A DNA stretch of 29,645 bases from Desulfobulbus sp. GTDB lineage: Bacteria; Pseudomonadota; Gammaproteobacteria; Burkholderiales; Rhodocyclaceae. The notes under the pieces are model-generated. The model was not told where the DNA came from. It saw nothing but the letters and a program-made list of their open reading frames with translations, and ran no database searches. The translations under genes and the position numbers were made by a program. The stretch spans positions 1 to 29,645 of the forward strand of contig WQUQ01000081.1 of assembly GCA_009782025.1 (NCBI GenBank). Reading direction: 5' to 3'. Every line of letters starts with the position of its first letter. The first letter of the stretch is position 1. This document shows positions 16,937 to 27,455 of this stretch, piece by piece.

Positions 16937-17365
16937 ATGACTATCGAACGCACCCTTTCCATCATCAAGCCCGACGCCGTCGCCAAGAATGTCATCGGCC
17001 AGATCTACGCCCGTTTTGAAAACGCCGGGCTGAAGATCGTTGCTGCCCGCATGGCCTGGCTGTCTGCGCAGGAAGCCGGCCAGTTCTACGCCGTGCATCA
17101 GGAGCGCCCCTTCTTCAAGGATCTGGTCTCCTTCATGACCTCCGGCCCGGTGATGATTCAGGTGCTGGAAGGCAACAACGCCATCGCCAGGAACCGCGAA
17201 CTGATGGGCGCGACCGATCCGAAGAAGGCCGACAAGGGCACCATCCGCGCCGATTTCGCCGAGTCGATCGACGCCAATGCCGTGCATGGCTCCGACGCCG
17301 CCGAAACTGCCGCCGGCGAAATCGCCTTCTTCTTCCCCGGCCTGAACATTTACGCCGGTCGTTGA
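16937..17365 (+). CDS. ndk: Nucleoside diphosphate kinase
   Basis: Moves the terminal phosphate from ATP to other nucleoside diphosphates through a phospho-histidine. It has 142 residues, the normal length. It begins [18 protein letters not shown], and the active-site histidine is H117 in NAVHGSD. [19 protein letters not shown] nucleotide-binding residues are present ([11 protein letters not shown]). CGGAG lies about 8 bases upstream of the ATG. First gene of the long plus-strand array; rlmN follows closely. Confidence 0.97.
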   Translation: MTIERTLSIIKPDAVAKNVIGQIYARFENAGLKIVAARMAWLSAQEAGQFYAVHQERPFFKDLVSFMTSGPVMIQVLEGNNAIARNRELMGATDPKKADKGTIRADFAESIDANAVHGSDAAETAAGEIAFFFPGLNIYAGR

Positions 17366-17394
17366 TTGCGGGCGGCTTGCCCGCTGCCGATGCG

Positions 17395-18489
17395 ATGCAG
17401 AATCTTCTCGATCTCGATAGCGACGGCCTGAGCGCCTGGTTTGCCGCGCAGGGCGAAAAGCCTTTCCGCGCCCGCCAGGTGCTGCGCTGGATGCATCGCG
17501 CCGGTGTCAAGGATTTCGACGCCATGACCGACATCGCCAGGAGCCTGCGCGACAAACTCAAGGCGCGCTCGGTCGTGCAGCCGCCGGCGGTCGTTGCCGA
17601 CCGGCTGTCGGACGATGGTACGCGCAAGTTCCTGATCGATGTCGGCAACGGCAACGCCATTGAAACGGTGTTCATCCCCGAGGACGACCGCGGTACGTTG
17701 TGTGTTTCCACCCAGGCGGGTTGCGCGCTGGATTGCGCCTTCTGCTCGACCGGCAAGCAGGGTTTCAACCGCAATCTGACGGTGGCCGAGATCATCGGCC
17801 AGTTGTGGCAGGCCAACCAGGCGCTCGGCGCCGTGCATGGCGATGAGCGAGTCATTTCCAACGTCGTGCTGATGGGTATGGGCGAGCCGCTGGCCAATTT
17901 TGACAATGCCGTCGCCGCGCTCCGGCTGATGCTCGACGACAATGCCTACGGTCTGTCGCGCCGCCGGGTCACGGTGTCGACTTCCGGTCTGGTTCCGGCG
18001 ATGGATCGCCTGCGCGACGAATGCCCGGTGGCCCTGGCGGTATCGCTGCACGCGCCCAACGACCGGTTGCGCGATGAACTGGTGCCGATCAACCAGAAAT
18101 ATCCGCTGGCCGAACTGATGGCCGCCTGCCGCCGCTACCTGGAAAAAGCGCCGCGCGATTTCGTCACCTTTGAATATGTGATGCTCGACGGCATCAACGA
18201 TGGCGATGCCCACGCCCGCGAATTGCTGGCGCTGGTCAGGCAGGTGCCGTGCAAGTTCAACCTGATTCCCTTCAACCCGTTTCCGGGGTCGCCGTTCCGG
18301 CGATCGAAGGCGGAACGGGTACGCCGCTTCGCCGACATCCTGATGCAGGCCGGCGTCGTCACCACGACGCGCAAGACGCGCGGTGACGACATCGCCGCCG
18401 CCTGCGGCCAGTTGGCCGGCCAGGTGCGGGACCGGACGCGGCGGACGGGCGATAGAATGATTCAATTCGAGGAGGTGACATGCGGATGA
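17395..18489 (+). CDS. rlmN: Dual-specificity RNA methyltransferase RlmN
   Basis: Radical-SAM enzyme that methylates C2 of adenosine 2503 in 23S rRNA and adenosine 37 in some tRNAs. It has 364 residues from ATG 17395. The [4Fe-4S] cluster cysteines are C110, C114 and C117 ([15 protein letters not shown]), and GMGEPL is the SAM-contacting motif. The methyl-accepting and resolving chemistry needs a C-terminal cysteine, seen as C337 in [18 protein letters not shown] at 17362 overlaps the ndk stop and would add 11 residues. ATG 17395 is preferred because the family usually begins close to NLLDLD. The gene overlaps pilW by 10 bases. Confidence 0.95.
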   Translation: MQNLLDLDSDGLSAWFAAQGEKPFRARQVLRWMHRAGVKDFDAMTDIARSLRDKLKARSVVQPPAVVADRLSDDGTRKFLIDVGNGNAIETVFIPEDDRGTLCVSTQAGCALDCAFCSTGKQGFNRNLTVAEIIGQLWQANQALGAVHGDERVISNVVLMGMGEPLANFDNAVAALRLMLDDNAYGLSRRRVTVSTSGLVPAMDRLRDECPVALAVSLHAPNDRLRDELVPINQKYPLAELMAACRRYLEKAPRDFVTFEYVMLDGINDGDAHARELLALVRQVPCKFNLIPFNPFPGSPFRRSKAERVRRFADILMQAGVVTTTRKTRGDDIAAACGQLAGQVRDRTRRTGDRMIQFEEVTCG

Positions 18490-19280
18490 AGCTGTGGATG
18501 AAACTGGGCCGCTGGGTCGGCACGCTGGGTGCGGCGCTCTGTGTCTGCGCGGCGCAGGCGCAGGATTTCGGCTCTCCGGCGAGTCGCATGACGCAAACCG
18601 GCGATTTGCGCGCCAAGGCCAAAATTCATACCGAATTGGGCGCCGCCTATTTTCAGGCCGGCAATCCCAGCGTTGCGCTGGAGCAACTGGAGATCGCGCT
18701 CAATGCCGATTCCAGTTTCTTTCAGGCGTACAGCGTGCGCGGCCTGGTTTACGGCTCGCTCAAGGAGTACGACAAGGCCGAGCGGGATTTTCAGCGGGCG
18801 TTGAACATCGCGCCGAATGACCCGGAAGTGAACAACAATTACGGCTGGTTCCTCTGCGATACCGGCAAGGCGCGCCAGTCGATCAGCTACTTTCTGAATG
18901 CCCTGAAAGACCCGCTGTACGAGACGCCCGATGTCGCCTATACCAATGCCGGCATCTGCGCCATGAAATCGGACGATCTGGATGGCGCCCAGCATTATCT
19001 GCTGCAAGCCCTGCAATTGTCGCGCGACGGCGGCCTCATGGCGCGCCTGCAACTGGCCAAGCTGCTCTACCGGCGCGGCAATCTGGACGAGGCGCGCGTC
19101 TACCTGAACGACGTGCTGAAACAGGTGGATTCGCCGAGCGCCGAGGTGTTGTGGCTGGCTCTCCGGCTCGAGCGCAAGGCGGGCAACAAGGCTGCCGAGA
19201 GCGGCTTTGCCGCGCAGTTGCGCGGTCGTTACCCGGCTTCGCCGGAATACCAGGAATTTCTCAAAGGCCGTTTTGAATGA
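18480..19280 (+). CDS. pilW: Type IV pilus biogenesis/stability protein PilW (PilF-like TPR)
   Basis: A TPR protein needed for outer-membrane secretin assembly or pilus stability in type IV pilus systems. It has 266 residues. An N-terminal export signal (residues 1-27) is followed by at least four TPR units from about residue 42: [48 protein letters not shown] and [14 protein letters not shown]. The pattern NNYGWFLC is typical of PilF/PilW. Family members are usually lipoproteins, but here the signal reads ALCVCAAQA with no canonical lipobox, so it may be released by signal peptidase I or be atypically lipidated. GGAGG lies 4 bases before ATG 18480. It overlaps rodZ (ATGA). Confidence 0.9.
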   Translation: MRMKLWMKLGRWVGTLGAALCVCAAQAQDFGSPASRMTQTGDLRAKAKIHTELGAAYFQAGNPSVALEQLEIALNADSSFFQAYSVRGLVYGSLKEYDKAERDFQRALNIAPNDPEVNNNYGWFLCDTGKARQSISYFLNALKDPLYETPDVAYTNAGICAMKSDDLDGAQHYLLQALQLSRDGGLMARLQLAKLLYRRGNLDEARVYLNDVLKQVDSPSAEVLWLALRLERKAGNKAAESGFAAQLRGRYPASPEYQEFLKGRFE

Positions 19281-20209
19281 GTGACCAAGTCGACGCCGGT
19301 CTGCCGGTCGGCGAGGAAGCCGCCGTTCCGTTGCCGCCGCCGTCGGTCGGCGAGCAACTGGCCGCTGGCCGTCTGGCGCAGGGGCTGACAGTCGCCGACG
19401 TGGCGCAGACGCTGAAGCTCGGCGCGCGCCAGGTCGAAGCGCTGGAGAGCGGCAACTGGCGGGCGCTGCCAGGCAACACCTTCATCCGCGGCTTTGTGCG
19501 CAATTACGCGCGTCTGCTGGGCCTCGATGCCGCATCGCTGATGGCCGCGCTCGATACGGTGCTGGAAAAACCGGCGTCTGTCCTGACGCCGCCGCCCTCT
19601 CACCGGGGGGCGATGCCCCGGATGGGCGGCAAGGAATCGCGCCGCGACCGCCTCGTGGTGATGGCCGGCGGGGCGCTGGTGGCGCTGGCGGCCTTGCTCT
19701 ACTTTCTGGCGCCCAGCGATCTGTCGGGCCTGCGCGACAGCGCCCAGCGCCTGCTGAATTCACTGGCCCGTCACGAGACGCCGGCGGCTCCGCCCGCCGA
19801 ACCGGCCGAGCCGGCTTTTCCGCCCGGCGCCACGCCGCAGCAGATCATCAATCCGCAAGCGACGGCGACCGAGGAGGCAGCGGCCGAGCCGCCCGCCACC
19901 GCGATGGCCACCGCGAACGCGCCAATCACCGCCGCCCCGGCCAGCCCGAAGGCTTCTCCGGCGGCGGCTGGCGAGGGGCAACTGCGGCTGGTGGTCGACA
20001 AGGAATCGTGGATCGAGGTGCGCGACCGCGACAATCGCCTGCTCTTGTCGCAGCGCCTGCCGGCCGGCGGCGAGCAGACGCTGGCGGGCGCGCCGCCGCT
20101 GTCGCTGGCGGTTGGTTACGCGCCGGGCGTGCGCCTGACCTGGAAAGGCAAGGCCGTCGATCTGACGCCGTACACCAAGGGTGACGTTGCCCGCCTGGTT
20201 CTGGAGTAA
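19277..20209 (+). CDS. rodZ: RodZ-like cell-shape protein (HTH - TM - DUF4115)
   Basis: RodZ ties the MreB cytoskeleton to the membrane in rod-shaped cells. The 310-residue protein has a cytoplasmic HTH_25-type domain (about 24-92: VGEQLAAGRLAQGLTVADVA, then FIRGFVRNYARLLGLD), a basic stretch, and one transmembrane helix at about 126-145. A long Ala/Pro-rich periplasmic linker (about 165-235) follows, then the DUF4115 domain (about 238-308: LRLVVDKESWIEVRDRDNR). It overlaps pilW by 4 bases and is followed by ispG, as in many proteobacteria. Confidence 0.92.
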   Translation: MSDQVDAGLPVGEEAAVPLPPPSVGEQLAAGRLAQGLTVADVAQTLKLGARQVEALESGNWRALPGNTFIRGFVRNYARLLGLDAASLMAALDTVLEKPASVLTPPPSHRGAMPRMGGKESRRDRLVVMAGGALVALAALLYFLAPSDLSGLRDSAQRLLNSLARHETPAAPPAEPAEPAFPPGATPQQIINPQATATEEAAAEPPATAMATANAPITAAPASPKASPAAAGEGQLRLVVDKESWIEVRDRDNRLLLSQRLPAGGEQTLAGAPPLSLAVGYAPGVRLTWKGKAVDLTPYTKGDVARLVLE

Positions 20210-20215
20210 CGAGTC

Positions 20216-21441
<1,226 letters not shown>

Positions 21442-21445
<4 letters not shown>

Positions 21446-22743
21446 GTCAAGCATTGCAGGCCGTGCGCGGGATGAACGACATCCTGCCCGACGAGGCCAA
21501 TATTTGGGAATTGTTCGAGGGAACCGTGCGCGACTGGCTGCAAAGCTACGGCTACCAGCCGATCCGCCTGCCCATCGTCGAACCGACGCCGCTGTTTACG
21601 CGCGCCATCGGCGAAGTCACCGACATCGTCGAAAAGGAAATGTATTCCTTCGTCGATAGCCTCAACGGCGAGGCGCTGACGCTGCGCCCGGAAGGCACGG
21701 CGGGCTGCGTGCGCGCCGTCATCGAGCACCATCTGGCGGCGCGGCAGACGCAGCGCCTCTGGTACAGCGGCCCGATGTTCCGCCACGAGCGGCCACAGAA
21801 GGGGCGTTACCGGCAATTTCATCAGGTCGGCGTCGAGGCTTTCGGTTTTGCCGGCCCCGACATCGACGCCGAACTGATTTTGATGGGCGCGCGCCTGTGG
21901 GCCGATCTCGGGCTGGAGGGCATCGAGTTGCAACTCAACAGCCTCGGCCAGCCGGTCGAGCGGGCGCAACACCGGGCGGCGCTGATCGCCTACTTCGAGG
22001 AACATGTTGAAGCGCTCGACGAGGATGCCCGGCGTCGCCTGCACAGCAACCCGCTGCGCATTCTCGACAGCAAGAACCCGGCGATGCAGGCGCTGTGCGC
22101 TGGCGCACCCAGACTCATCGACCATCTCGGCGCGGAGTCGCTGGCTCATTTCGCGGGCGTGCAGCGCGTGTTGAAGGATGCCGGCATCCCTTTCACCATC
22201 AACCCGCGCCTGGTGCGCGGTCTGGATTATTACAATCTGACGGTGTTCGAGTGGGTCACCGACAAACTCGGGGCGCAAGGCACGGTCTGCGCCGGCGGGC
22301 GTTACGACGGCCTGGTCGAACAACTCGGCGGCAAGCCGACGCCGGCCTGCGGCTTCGCCATGGGCATCGAGCGCCTGATCGCCCTCATCAAGGAATCCGG
22401 CAGCGAACCGGCGATGTCAGCGCCCAATGTTTATCTCGTGCATCAAGGCGAAGCCGCCTCGCGGCTGGCCTTTCGCGTTGCCGAAGGGCTGCGCGACCAG
22501 GGCTTCGATGTGCTGCTGCACTGCGGCGGCGGCTCGTTCAAGTCGCAGATGAAGAAAGCCGACAGCAGCGGCGCGGCCTTTGCCGTCATCATCGGCGACG
22601 ACGAGGCGGCAACGGGCGAAGCGCAATTGAAAAACCTGCGCCAGGAAGGCGTCGCCCAGCAAAAACTGAAAGTCGATGAACTGGCCGGGGCCATGATCGA
22701 GTATTTGATGGATACGGAATTCAATTCGGACGGAGAGGAATAA
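21442..22743 (+). CDS. hisS: Histidyl-tRNA synthetase
   Basis: Class II aminoacyl-tRNA synthetase that charges tRNA-His. It has 433 residues. N-terminal [10 protein letters not shown] is the HisRS start signature. Motif 2 is visible as [16 protein letters not shown], the histidine-specific signature as [15 protein letters not shown], and motif 3 as [11 protein letters not shown]. The C-terminal anticodon-binding domain begins near residue 330 (NVYLVHQGE). The ATG overlaps the ispG stop by 4 bases, and yfgM begins 4 bases after its stop, so expression is probably coupled. Nothing unusual. Confidence 0.98.
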
Positions 22744-22747
22744 ACCG

Positions 22748-23392
22748 ATGGCGCATTACGACCTTGAAGAACAGGAACAGATCGACAGTCTGAAAACCTG
22801 GTGGAAGATGTACGGCAACCTGGTCACCGCCGTGATTGCCGCGGCGGCGCTGGTCATGGTCGGCTGGCAGAGCTGGCATTGGTACCGGAACCAGCAGGCG
22901 GCGCAGGCGGCGGCACTCTTCGCCGTGCTGGAGCAGGCGGTTGCCGCCGGCGATGCCCAGAAAATCAAGACCCTCGCCGGCCAACTGACCGAGCAATACG
23001 CCAGCACCAGCCAGGCGGCGCTTGGCGCTCTGCTGGCGGCCCGCCAGTCGTTTGCTGCCGGCGATTTGAAAACGGCCCGCATGCAACTCGCCTGGGTGGC
23101 GGAGAATGGCCGTGATGAAATGCGCGATCTGGCCCGCTTTCGTCTGGCCAACGTGCTGCTCGACGAGAAGGAATTCGACGAGGCCCTGAAGCAACTCGCC
23201 AGCGCGCCGGCCCCGGCTTTTGCCGCCCGCTTCCAGGAACTGCGCGGCGATGTGCTGGTCGCCCAGGGCAACAAACCGGAAGCGCGCACGGCGTATCGCG
23301 CCGCCCTCGACCTGATTGGCGAGAGTGCTGGCGTCGGCATCGGCCGCGAATTGTTGCAGCAAAAGCTCGATAGCCTGGGCGAGGCCGCCTGA
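22748..23392 (+). CDS. yfgM: YfgM-like translocon ancillary TPR protein
   Basis: A 214-residue protein with a short cytoplasmic N-terminus (MAHYDLEEQEQIDSLKTWWK), one transmembrane helix at about residues 23-42, and a periplasmic TPR-like domain ending in RGDVLVAQGNKPEARTAYRAAL. E. coli YfgM is bound to SecYEG together with the chaperone PpiD and helps hand exported proteins to periplasmic chaperones. Its place between hisS and bamB is the standard order. Its TGA overlaps the bamB ATG by one base (TGATG). Confidence 0.92.
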   Translation: MAHYDLEEQEQIDSLKTWWKMYGNLVTAVIAAAALVMVGWQSWHWYRNQQAAQAAALFAVLEQAVAAGDAQKIKTLAGQLTEQYASTSQAALGALLAARQSFAAGDLKTARMQLAWVAENGRDEMRDLARFRLANVLLDEKEFDEALKQLASAPAPAFAARFQELRGDVLVAQGNKPEARTAYRAALDLIGESAGVGIGRELLQQKLDSLGEAA

Positions 23393-24555
23393 TGAAGAAT
23401 CCGCGCCTGCTCCTCGCCCTGACCGCCGCCGGCCTGTTGCTCGGCGGCTGCGCCAGCGTTTCCGATACCCTGGGCAAACTCAATCCCTTTTCCAGTTCTC
23501 GCCCCAAGCTCGCCAAGTTGACCGATTTCAAGCCGACGGCGGATGTCCGTAACCTGTGGTCGGCCAGCGCCGGCAAGGCCGGCGATTACGCCTTCATCCC
23601 GGCGGTGGTCGGCGATGCCGTGTTCATTGCCGGGCGTAACGGTTCGCTCAGCCGCATCGAGAATGGCAAAACCGTCTGGAAGATCGATACCGACAACACG
23701 CTGTCGGCCGGCGTTGGCGCCAACGACCGCCTGGTCGTGGTCGGCACGGCAAAGGGCGATGTCCTGGCCTATGCCGCCGCCGACGGCAAACCGTTATGGC
23801 AGGCCAAGGCCAGCAGCGAGGTGCTGGCCGCGCCGGCGGTCGGCAGCGATGGCGTCGCCGTGCGCAGCGGCGACAATCGCGTCTTCTTGTTCGATCTCGC
23901 CGATGGCGGGCGCAAATGGATGTATCAGCGGCCGACGCCGACGCTGTCCATTCGCGGCGCCGGCTCGCCGGTTTTCGCCGACCGTTACCTGTTCGTCGGC
24001 TTCCCCGGCGGCCGCCTGGTCGCCCTGTCGCTGCAAAACGGCGCTCAGGTCTGGGAGGGCGCGGTGGCCCAGCCCAAGGGAACGACCGAGCTGGACCGCG
24101 TCGCCGACGTCGTTGCGCCGCCGGTTGCCGATGGCCGGCAGGTCTGCGCCGTCGCCTTCCAGGGCAAGGTGGCCTGTTTCGACATGGGGCAGGGCGGCGC
24201 GCTGGCCTGGTCGCGCGACATCTCCTCGGCCACGGGCCTGGCGCTCGATGGCCGCTATCTGTTCGTCGCCGACGACAAGGGAACGGTGTATGCGCTCGAC
24301 CGCCAGACCGGCAGCAGCCTGTGGAAGCAGGACAAACTGGTCAACCGCGGACTTTCCGGCCCGGCCGTCGGTCGTGGTCTGGTCGCCGTCGGCGATGCCG
24401 AAGGCTACGTCCATTTCCTCTCGCGTGAAGACGGCGCGCTCGCCGCCCGTCTGCAAGTCGACAGCACGCCGGTGCGCGCCGCCATCTTGCCGCTCGGCTC
24501 CGGCTTCCTGGTACAGACCATCGGCGGCAGCGTCAACGCGATCGAGGCACAGTGA
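23392..24555 (+). CDS. bamB: Outer-membrane assembly lipoprotein BamB
   Basis: The Bam-complex lipoprotein that helps fold beta-barrel proteins into the outer membrane. It has 387 residues. The signal peptide ends with the lipobox LLGGC (C20). The mature part is an eight-bladed PQQ-like propeller with repeated blade motifs such as [35 protein letters not shown] and [16 protein letters not shown]. Length matches the family. It overlaps both yfgM (1 base) and der (4 bases). Confidence 0.95.
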   Translation: MKNPRLLLALTAAGLLLGGCASVSDTLGKLNPFSSSRPKLAKLTDFKPTADVRNLWSASAGKAGDYAFIPAVVGDAVFIAGRNGSLSRIENGKTVWKIDTDNTLSAGVGANDRLVVVGTAKGDVLAYAAADGKPLWQAKASSEVLAAPAVGSDGVAVRSGDNRVFLFDLADGGRKWMYQRPTPTLSIRGAGSPVFADRYLFVGFPGGRLVALSLQNGAQVWEGAVAQPKGTTELDRVADVVAPPVADGRQVCAVAFQGKVACFDMGQGGALAWSRDISSATGLALDGRYLFVADDKGTVYALDRQTGSSLWKQDKLVNRGLSGPAVGRGLVAVGDAEGYVHFLSREDGALAARLQVDSTPVRAAILPLGSGFLVQTIGGSVNAIEAQ

Positions 24556-25889
24556 AGCCGACCCTGGTTCTGGTCGGCCGCCCCAACGTCGGCAAATCGA
24601 CCCTGTTCAACCGCCTGACCCGCTCGCGCGACGCCATCGTCGCCGACCTGCCGGGCCTGACCCGCGACCGCCATTACGGTCACGGCAAGCTCGGCAACAA
24701 ACCCTATCTGGTCGTCGATACCGGCGGCTTCGAGCCGCTGGTCAAGGACGGCATTCTGCACGAGATGGCGCGCCAGACCGAGCAGGCCATCGCCGAGGCC
24801 GATGCGGTCGTTTTTGTCGTCGATGGCCGCGGCGGCCTGACGCCGCATGACAAGGAAATCGCCAACACGCTGCGGCGCAGCGAGCGGCCGGTTTTCGTCG
24901 CCGTCAACAAGGCCGAGGGCATGAATCGCGGCATGGTCGAGGCCGAATTTCACGAGCTTGGCCTGGGCGAGCCGAACGCCATTTCGGCGGCGCACGGCGA
25001 GGGCGTGCGCGGCCTGGTCGACCTCACCCTGGCGGGTTTCCCCGAGCCGGAAGAGGACGCGGACCAGGCCGACTCCGCCGCCGTGCGCGTCGCCATCGTC
25101 GGCCGGCCCAACGTCGGCAAGTCGACGCTCATCAATACCCTGCTCGGCGAGGAGCGGGTCATTGCCTTCGACGCGCCCGGCACCACCCGCGATGCGATCG
25201 AAATCGACTTCGAGCGCGGCGGCCGCCCCTATGTGCTTATCGACACCGCCGGCATGAGGAAGCGCGGCAAGGTTTTCGAGTCGATCGAGAAATTCTCGGT
25301 GGTCAAGACGTTGCAAGCCATCGAGGATGCCAACGTCGTCATCCTGATGGTCGACGCCCAGGCCGACGTTTCCGAGCAGGATGCGCACATTGCCGATTTC
25401 ATCGTCCAGTCCGGGCGGGCGCTGGTGGTCGCGGTCAATAAATGGGATGGTCTCGACGCCTACGCCCGCGAGCAGACCCGCCAGATCCTGCAACGCAAGC
25501 TGAAATTTCTCGATTTCGCTCAATTCCACTTCATTTCGGCGCGCGAAAACGTCGGTTTGGCGGCATTGTTCCGCTCGGTCGACGCAGCTTATGCGGCGGC
25601 CATGACCAAGCTGTCGACGCCGCTTCTCTCCCGCGTGCTGGCCGACGCCGTGGCCAAACAGGCGCCGCCCAAACACGGCGTCTTCCGCCCCAAACCGCGC
25701 TACGCCCACCAGGGCGGCTCCAATCCGCCGATCATCGTGGTGCATGGCAATGCGGTAGACCAGATCGGCGACAGCTACCGCCGCTACCTCGAACACACCT
25801 TCCGCGAAGCCTTCAAATTGCAGGGCACGCCGTTGCGCATCCAGTTCGTCACCAGCAAAAATCCGTTTGCCGACAAGGAGCGGAAGTAG
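24552..25889 (+). CDS. der: Ribosome-biogenesis GTPase Der (EngA)
   Basis: An essential double GTPase for 50S subunit maturation. It has 445 residues with two G domains. The first P-loop is GRPNVGKST at about residues 8-16 with DTGGF as its G3. The second P-loop is GRPNVGKST at about 183-191 with DTAGM and NKWD. A KH-like C-terminal domain with [16 protein letters not shown] follows. It starts with GTG 24552 inside the bamB stop (GTGA). A promoter for hfq lies in the gap after its stop. Confidence 0.98.
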   Translation: MKPTLVLVGRPNVGKSTLFNRLTRSRDAIVADLPGLTRDRHYGHGKLGNKPYLVVDTGGFEPLVKDGILHEMARQTEQAIAEADAVVFVVDGRGGLTPHDKEIANTLRRSERPVFVAVNKAEGMNRGMVEAEFHELGLGEPNAISAAHGEGVRGLVDLTLAGFPEPEEDADQADSAAVRVAIVGRPNVGKSTLINTLLGEERVIAFDAPGTTRDAIEIDFERGGRPYVLIDTAGMRKRGKVFESIEKFSVVKTLQAIEDANVVILMVDAQADVSEQDAHIADFIVQSGRALVVAVNKWDGLDAYAREQTRQILQRKLKFLDFAQFHFISARENVGLAALFRSVDAAYAAAMTKLSTPLLSRVLADAVAKQAPPKHGVFRPKPRYAHQGGSNPPIIVVHGNAVDQIGDSYRRYLEHTFREAFKLQGTPLRIQFVTSKNPFADKERK

Positions 25890-25905
25890 GGCGCAACCGA
25901 ATGTT

Positions 25906-25934
25906 TTGGCAAGCCGGGCAATTTTCGGTACATT
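25906..25934 (+). promoter_or_regulatory. Candidate sigma70-type promoter for hfq-hflXKC
   Basis: TTGGCA (25906-25911; 5 of 6 to -35) is separated by exactly 17 bases from TACATT (25929-25934; 4 of 6 to -10). Transcription would begin near 25941, about 30 bases before the hfq ATG. A separate promoter for hfq agrees with its need for independent expression. Confidence 0.5.
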
Positions 25935-25971
25935 ACCCGCCTCATAACAACACACGCATGGAGTTCACACC

Positions 25972-26205
25972 ATGAGCAACAAAGGGCAACTGTTACAAGA
26001 CCCCTTCCTCAACGCGCTGCGGCGCGAGCATATCCCCGTCTCGATCTATCTGGTCAATGGCATCAAGTTGCAGGGCCAGGTCGAATCCTTCGATCAGTAC
26101 GTCGTCTTGTTGAAAAACACCGTGACCCAGATGGTCTACAAGCACGCCATCTCGACGGTGGTGCCGGCCCGCCCGGTCAATCTGCAACAAGAGTTGGCAG
26201 AATAG
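25972..26205 (+). CDS. hfq: RNA chaperone Hfq
   Basis: A hexameric Sm-like protein that pairs small RNAs with mRNAs. It has 77 residues, a short form with almost no C-terminal tail after the core, as is usual in betaproteobacteria. The start [20 protein letters not shown] holds the uridine-binding proximal face residues. The Sm1 motif covers [25 protein letters not shown], and the Sm2 motif is [14 protein letters not shown] precedes the ATG by about 9 bases. hflX follows after 55 bases with a stem-loop between. Confidence 0.98.
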   Translation: MSNKGQLLQDPFLNALRREHIPVSIYLVNGIKLQGQVESFDQYVVLLKNTVTQMVYKHAISTVVPARPVNLQQELAE

Positions 26206-26215
26206 CCATTCTCCA

Positions 26216-26236
26216 GGCTCGCCGGCCCGGCGAGCC
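26216..26236 (+). terminator. Stem-loop between hfq and hflX (attenuator or processing site)
   Basis: GGCTCGCCG (26216-26224) pairs perfectly with CGGCGAGCC (26228-26236) around a GCC loop. No U-run follows, so it is more likely a stability or attenuating hairpin on the hfq-hflX mRNA than a full terminator. Confidence 0.5.
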
Positions 26237-26260
26237 GCTGCTTCTCCCCGGAATCCGTCG

Positions 26261-27412
26261 ATGATTGAACGCCCTGCCGCCGGTGAACGCGCGGTGATCG
26301 TTCAGCTCGACTTCGGCCAGCCCGATCTGGCCGATCAACGGGAAGAATTGCGCCTGCTGACGGAATCGGCCGGCGGCGTCGTCGTCGCCGAAGTGTTTGG
26401 CCGGCGCCATGGCCCCGATCCCAAAACCTTCGCCGGCAAGGGCAAGGTGCAGGAAATTGCCGCCATGCGGGCGGCCGGCGATGCCGATCTGGTGATTTTC
26501 AATCACGAACTGTCGCCGGTTCAGGAACGTAATCTCGAACGCGAGCTGCAATGCCGCGTCATCGACCGCACCAGTCTGATCCTCGACATCTTCGCGCTGC
26601 GCGCCGCCAGCGCCGAGGGCAAGTTGCAGGTCGAACTGGCGCAACTGGAGCATTTGTCCACCCGCCTGGTGCGCGGCTGGACGCACCTCGAACGCCAGCG
26701 CGGCGGCATCGGCCTGCGCGGGCCGGGCGAAAAGCAACTGGAAACCGACCGGCGGCTCCTCGGCAACCGCGTCAAGCTCTTGCAGGAGCGTCTCGCCCGC
26801 CTGTCGCGCCAGCGCGGCGTGCAGCGCAAGGCGCGCATGCGCGGCGACGTGCTCAACGTTTCCATCGTCGGCTACACCAACGCCGGCAAGTCCACGCTGT
26901 TCAACGCCCTGACCCACGCCGGCGTCTATGCCGCCGACCAGTTGTTCGCCACGCTGGATACGACCTCGCGCAAGCTGTGGGTGGCGGGCGGCGGCAATAT
27001 CGTGATTTCCGATACCGTCGGCTTTATCCGCGATCTGCCGCATGCGCTGGTCGATGCCTTTCATGCCACGCTGGAGGCGGCCTGCGACGCCGACATCCTG
27101 CTGCATGTGGTGGATAGCGCGAGCCACGCCCGCGACGAGCAGATCGTCGAGGTCGACAAGGTGCTCGGCGAAATCGGCGCCGGGGCTTTGCGGCAGTTGA
27201 TCGTCTGGAACAAGATCGACCTGACCGAGGCGGCGGCAGGCGTCGAGCGCGACGAGTGTGGTAAGATCGCGCGCGTTCGCCTCAGTGCGCGCTCGGGAGC
27301 GGGTCTTGACCTGCTGCGCGAGTCGCTGGCCGAATATGCCAAGCTCAAATCCGAGGCTCGCCGCAAGGAACAGGCCGAAGCGGCGCGCGAAGCCCAACAA
27401 GATTTCATTTGA
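26261..27412 (+). CDS. hflX: Ribosome-associated GTPase HflX
   Basis: Binds 50S subunits and splits stalled or heat-damaged ribosomes. It has 383 residues. The N-terminal HflX domain ends in the helical linker containing RGPGEKQLETDRRLL. The G domain has P-loop GYTNAGKST (about residues 204-212), G3 SDTVGFIRDLP and G4 NKID. A short charged tail (about 353-383) rich in Glu, Ala and Lys follows. It lies between hfq and hflK as in E. coli. Confidence 0.97.
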   Translation: MIERPAAGERAVIVQLDFGQPDLADQREELRLLTESAGGVVVAEVFGRRHGPDPKTFAGKGKVQEIAAMRAAGDADLVIFNHELSPVQERNLERELQCRVIDRTSLILDIFALRAASAEGKLQVELAQLEHLSTRLVRGWTHLERQRGGIGLRGPGEKQLETDRRLLGNRVKLLQERLARLSRQRGVQRKARMRGDVLNVSIVGYTNAGKSTLFNALTHAGVYAADQLFATLDTTSRKLWVAGGGNIVISDTVGFIRDLPHALVDAFHATLEAACDADILLHVVDSASHARDEQIVEVDKVLGEIGAGALRQLIVWNKIDLTEAAAGVERDECGKIARVRLSARSGAGLDLLRESLAEYAKLKSEARRKEQAEAAREAQQDFI

Positions 27413-27455
27413 TAGAAGAATTCCGAACCCCATGATTCCAACGCTCGGTATTTTC

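Noticed and set aside
24405..25955. 516-residue minus-strand frame opposite der
   Set aside because: Antisense shadow of the GTPase gene; no domain or start signal.
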